Source: Halalkaliarchaeum sp036625675 (lineage in GTDB: Archaea; Halobacteriota; Halobacteria; Halobacteriales; Haloferacaceae). Taken from it: a stretch of 8,105 nucleotides of DNA. Both the position numbers and the translations under genes were made by a program. The stretch is taken from contig JAZKTH010000116.1 of assembly GCA_036625675.1 (NCBI GenBank), forward strand, positions 1 through 8,105, given 5' to 3'. Below are positions 6,111-8,105 of the stretch, piece by piece; positions within the stretch are counted from its first letter, which is position 1; each line of letters opens with the position of its first letter. The notes beneath the pieces are model-generated. The model had not been told where the DNA came from. It did no database searches and worked only from the letters and a program-made list of their open reading frames with translations.

Positions 6111-7288
6111 CGTGCCATCGACCGTGTTACCGTCGTCTGCCGCCGAAGGAACGTCTCCGATGCGGTGAGGTCTGCGTGTCCCTCGAAGCCACACGGACAC
6201 GTCAGAGTGTCTCTGTGACGTGTCGTGTCCTCTGTCGAACCGCAGTTCGGACACTCCTGACTCGTCCACGCCTCAGACCGTACTTCCACCGAGATACCGT
6301 ATTCCTCAGCGGTACACGCCAGTCGATTTACGAACGCTCGGAACGCCCAGAAGTTGTGCGTCTTGGCGTTCGTCTCTACCGACCAGTGCGTCTCAAGCAC
6401 GTCCGTCAGCGCCCCGACGTACACTGTCGAAACACCCTCGTCGTACAGACGTTCGATGAGGTCACGCGCGAGTGCATCTTGAGCGTGGTCACGTCGCTTC
6501 GTGCGCCGGTCGTACAGGCGTCGGATTCGGTGACTGCTGTATCGACCGTCCTCCAAGAGTGATTGGAGGCGAGCGATTTCTCGCGTCGTCTCGCGGAATC
6601 GTTTGAACAGGTCGTGTCCTTCGTACAGGTATTGCTGACCGGTCGTTGTTGTGCAGGCAACGAGATTGTTTGCACCGATGTCCAGAGCGGCTTCTTCGGA
6701 AGCCAGTGGGTGTGCCAGTCGAGAATGGTCTTCACTGATGGTGACTGGCTGAAAGGCCCTGAATGTCTGTGCGGTCTCGTCGAAGAACAACTCCAACCGA
6801 CCCTGCTTCTCGTACTCCTTCCAATTGGGGTCGCCTCGAACTTCGAGCCGGAGGCGTTCGCGGTGTTCCAATCCGTACTCGTCTTTCAGGTCTTTGCCGA
6901 CCAGAATTTCGAGGCGGGAGTATTCACCCCACTCGAGGGAGTACGACGTATTGCGGATGTACGTGCGGAGTTCTCTCCCGTCTTCCGAGTTACCCCAGAA
7001 TCCGGGTTTGCCGTTGGCTTCGCCTTTCTTCTTGAGGCTGAAGAACGATTTCCACGCTTCGCGGTTCTTGCGTTCGATTTGCTGAACCGTGGACGCGCCG
7101 AGGACACCGCCGTAGCGACCGCGATACTCGCTGATGTCCCACACGTCTCCGTCCGGGTCTTCGTAGTGTTCGCGACGTTCGTAGTTGATTTCGTTCCAGA
7201 GAGCGGCAGAAGCGTCCAACAGGCGTCGAAGCAACTCCTCGTCCTCGTCGGACTGCGGAACCACCTTGAACGTGTTGGCTCGCTTCAT
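6008..7288 (-). CDS. tnpB: RNA-guided endonuclease TnpB family (IS200/IS605 OrfB), possibly RuvC-II deficient
   Basis: The 426-residue protein has the haloarchaeal TnpB start MKRANTFKVVPQSDED, a middle helical region (LRRLLDASAALWNEINYERREHYED, about 20-44), RuvC-I with Asp203 (ALDIGANNLVA), a zinc ribbon with Cys346/349 (CPNC) and Cys364/366 (CPC), and RuvC-III with Asp373 (GHADLTAS). At RuvC-II, where most TnpB proteins have a Glu after a hydrophobic strand, this one reads VYVGALTD (290-296 region) with Gly292-Ala293, so the acidic residue is not in place. The frame is otherwise uninterrupted and looks full length. Start: the ATG at 7288 begins the conserved N-terminus; an in-frame start at 7351 would overlap the divergent small ORF and adds unrelated residues. 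A TATA-like AATTAT on the minus strand (7320-7315) lies about 27-32 nt upstream. Confidence 0.9.
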   Translation of the reverse strand: MKRANTFKVVPQSDEDEELLRRLLDASAALWNEINYERREHYEDPDGDVWDISEYRGRYGGVLGASTVQQIERKNREAWKSFFSLKKKGEANGKPGFWGNSEDGRELRTYIRNTSYSLEWGEYSRLEILVGKDLKDEYGLEHRERLRLEVRGDPNWKEYEKQGRLELFFDETAQTFRAFQPVTISEDHSRLAHPLASEEAALDIGANNLVACTTTTGQQYLYEGHDLFKRFRETTREIARLQSLLEDGRYSSHRIRRLYDRRTKRRDHAQDALARDLIERLYDEGVSTVYVGALTDVLETHWSVETNAKTHNFWAFRAFVNRLACTAEEYGISVEVRSEAWTSQECPNCGSTEDTTRHRDTLTCPCGFEGHADLTASETFLRRQTTVTRSMARPVCLTWDDHEWSESPRSVPNEEHTNPQVASVGR

Positions 7289-7297
7289 CAGCCACTG

Positions 7298-7303
7298 TTT
7301 ATA
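7298..7303 (+). promoter_or_regulatory. TATA-like box in the tnpB/small-ORF divergent region
   Basis: TTTATA lies about 38 nt before the ATG at 7342 and would give a leader of about 10-15 nt. The whole 53-bp divergent region is AT-rich and must contain the promoters for both tnpB and the small ORF. Assignment is tentative. Confidence 0.3.
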
Positions 7304-7341
7304 CCGTAACGCACATAATTGTTCCGTTCGTGTGATACTGT

Positions 7342-7479
7342 ATGGTCGCAATTCGCATAGAGTTTGACGACAACGAACAGTACGAACGGCTGAAGGAACT
7401 GAAGAAGCACTGTGGATTGACGTGGAAGGGCTTACTCCTCGAAGGGGAGAAGAAAGTCAGAGAGGATACCCCGGAGTAA
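7342..7479 (+). CDS. Small 45-residue protein divergent from tnpB, ribbon-helix-helix-like
   Basis: This short frame encodes 45 residues: start MVAIRIEFDDNEQYERLK, middle ELKKHCGLTWKG, end LLLEGEKKVREDTPE. A short beta strand (VAIRIEF) followed by two amphipathic helices separated by a GLTW turn is the layout of CopG/Arc-type ribbon-helix-helix proteins. Codon use (GAC/GAA/AAG-rich, TAA stop) looks like real coding. I recall similar small ORFs divergent from haloarchaeal tnpB genes, which suggests it belongs to the element, perhaps as a repressor of the shared promoter region; that role is inferred. It is separated from tnpB by 53 bp and ends 41 bp before the distal hairpin. Confidence 0.65.
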   Translation: MVAIRIEFDDNEQYERLKELKKHCGLTWKGLLLEGEKKVREDTPE

Positions 7480-7520
7480 GCGTCGAACGTGGTTTGTGAC
7501 GTGGAGTGTCGGATTCACGC

Positions 7521-7536
7521 CCGCCCTAAAGGGCGG
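7521..7536. repeat. Perfect subterminal hairpin, tnpB 5' side
   Basis: CCGCCCT (7521-7527) and AGGGCGG (7530-7536) are perfect arms around AA. It is the expected left-end hairpin of the element. Its minus-strand copy supplies the TAG (7526-7528) that now ends the truncated SRPBCC frame. Confidence 0.7.
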
Positions 7537-7864
7537 AACTCTCTCCTTGAGTCAGGTAGCGCAGTTCCGTGCCGTCGCCGTCCTCGACGGCTTCGATCAC
7601 GATCTCGCCCTCGAGATCGCCGCTCATCTCGAAGACCATCCGTTCGTTTTCCTCGTGGATCCGTTCGACGAGTTCGCCGTCGAGCCTGATCCCGGCCATC
7701 TTGTAGGTGTGTTCCACCCGCTTGCCGCCGTTATCGAGGGGCTCGACGTTCCGGACCTCCGTCAGGCTCGGCGTCACCTCCGGATGGTTCCGCGGATCGT
7801 CCAGGTACTCGAACACCGTTTCGACAGGTTTGTCGACGCGAATCGATCGGCTGACAGAGACCAT
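7526..7864 (-). pseudogene. SRPBCC (polyketide cyclase/START-like) family gene, 3' end lost to IS insertion
   Basis: The first ~103 residues are a recognisable haloarchaeal SRPBCC-fold protein: VSVSRSIRVDKPVETVFEYL (2-21), PRNHPEVTPSLTEV (24-37), GGKRVEHTYKMAGIRLDGE (46-64) and MVFEMSGDLEGEIVIE (76-91). Such proteins bind hydrophobic ligands in a deep cavity; the ligand is unknown. Family members usually run to about 140-150 residues and end in a long C-terminal helix. Here the frame leaves the family after ELRYL (about residue 104) and runs eight residues into element DNA, stopping at a TAG inside the hairpin. The missing helix closes the ligand cavity, so function is probably lost. The start ATG at 7864 matches the family N-terminus; a weak TATA-like CTTAGG lies about 23 nt upstream (7885-7890). 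Confidence 0.75.
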
Positions 7865-7949
7865 GCGCGCCGCTTCGGCCCCGACCTAAGAGAGCTACCG
7901 GTCCGTTTCGACGGCGGCGCCGCACACGGGAAGACGGTCGCTCTCGCTT

Positions 7950-7959
7950 CGCTCGAGCG
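7950..7959. repeat. Short perfect palindrome CGCTCGAGCG
   Basis: A 10-bp perfect palindrome lies inside a stretch rich in GCTTCGCTCG-type words, which are common in haloarchaeal intergenic DNA. Its function is unknown. Confidence 0.25.
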
Positions 7960-8002
7960 CTGCGACTTCCCTGCTCGAATCCGCTTGGCGGAGGACTGTT
8001 CA

Positions 8003-8044
8003 CGCACTACGGACCGTTCGCTCCGCTCACGGTTGCGAAGTGCG
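8003..8044. repeat. Long imperfect inverted repeat
   Basis: The outer arms CGCACT (8003-8008) and AGTGCG (8039-8044) are perfect. The inner arms GACCGT (8012-8017) and ACGGTT (8029-8034) pair with one G-T wobble, and the loop is 11 nt with GC-rich sequence. It lies directly beside the tRNA-like sequence on the right, so it could be a 3' processing or termination structure or an intergenic repeat. Which of these is unknown. Confidence 0.5.
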
Positions 8045-8050
8045 GAAAAG

Positions 8051-8105
8051 TGGGCCGGCGCGAATTTGAATCGCGGTTACGGCCACCCGAAGGCCGAAGG
8101 ATACC
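8051..8105 (-). tRNA. tRNA-like 3' half (partial, cut by window end)
   Basis: On the minus strand, a 5-bp stem CGCGA/TCGCG (8071-8075 with 8059-8063) encloses the T-loop-like TTCAAAT (8064-8070). It is followed by CCGGCCC (8058-8052) and A (8051), matching the layout of a T-arm, acceptor 3' strand and discriminator base. Upstream, CGGCC and GGCCG flank TTCGGGT like a long variable arm (type II tRNA, Leu or Ser). Three points argue against a functional gene: the 53-61 pair is A-U rather than G-C, about four extra nucleotides separate the variable arm from the T-stem, and the 5' half is outside the window. It may be a degenerate or tRNA-like relic. Confidence 0.3.

Larger units (their letters stand above)
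5957..7553 (-). mobile_element. IS200/IS605-type (IS1341-like) element with tnpB, no tnpA
   Basis: The element contains a full-length tnpB (minus), a divergent small ORF, and a perfect hairpin near each end (5965-5984 and 7521-7536). Reading the tnpB strand, each hairpin follows a GAG-rich purine stretch (GAGGAAA, GAGAGTT), as expected for paired subterminal hairpins on the strand that a TnpA would recognise. No tnpA is present, so it could move only with a transposase supplied in trans. Its DNA is visibly less GC-rich than the neighbours. Boundaries are approximate. The left limit is placed by the porB stop and the GAGGATGTC sequence (minus strand), which I remember as a common haloarchaeal tnpB right end. 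The right limit is where the SRPBCC protein stops looking like its family. Confidence 0.75.

Noticed and set aside
7289..7351. N-terminal extension of TnpB by 21 residues.
   Set aside because: It would overlap the divergent small ORF and the shared promoter region; the family N-terminus begins at the ATG at 7288.
1..8105. CRISPR array, toxin-antitoxin pair or phage genes.
   Set aside because: No regularly spaced repeats, Cas-like genes or phage genes are visible. The small RHH-like protein has no adjacent toxin candidate.

Overview
The window is chromosomal DNA from a haloarchaeon (class Halobacteria). GC content is high, the proteins are rich in Asp and Glu, and two genes are archaeal markers: archaeosortase A and diphthine synthase. 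TATA-like boxes sit about 25-28 nt before start codons, as expected for leaderless transcripts, and the internal genes of the one operon carry GGAGGTG(A) ribosome-binding sites. The genus cannot be named from this sequence.

Left part (1-2700): a Tat-exported NosL-type copper-binding lipoprotein (minus) is divergent from archaeosortase A, artA (plus). artA is convergent with dph5 (minus), the diphthamide-pathway methyltransferase. These are ordinary housekeeping or envelope genes.

Middle (2700-5958): an AT-rich leader of about 170 bp with nested inverted repeats precedes a tightly coupled four-gene operon, porG-porD-porA-porB. It encodes a complete four-subunit (gamma, delta, alpha, beta) 2-oxoacid:ferredoxin oxidoreductase, most likely for pyruvate. 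Gamma and alpha carry the CoA and 2-oxoacid parts, beta binds TPP and a proximal 4Fe-4S cluster, and delta is a two-cluster ferredoxin. The better-known haloarchaeal enzymes of this family are two-subunit, so this form is notable and may point to anaerobic or fermentative ability.

Right part (5957-8105): an IS200/IS605-type (IS1341-like) element without tnpA abuts the porB stop codon. It holds a full-length tnpB (minus) whose second RuvC acidic site looks absent, a divergent 45-residue protein, and a perfect hairpin near each end. The tnpB-distal end truncates a SRPBCC-family gene (minus). The missing 3' part of that gene is not on the other side of the element, which implies a rearrangement. 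The last 240 bp contain a long inverted repeat and a tRNA-3'-half-like sequence cut by the window edge.

The most interesting unit is the four-subunit oxidoreductase operon with its AT-rich leader, together with the tnpB element converging on its 3' end. Any guide RNA from that element would read antisense into porB.
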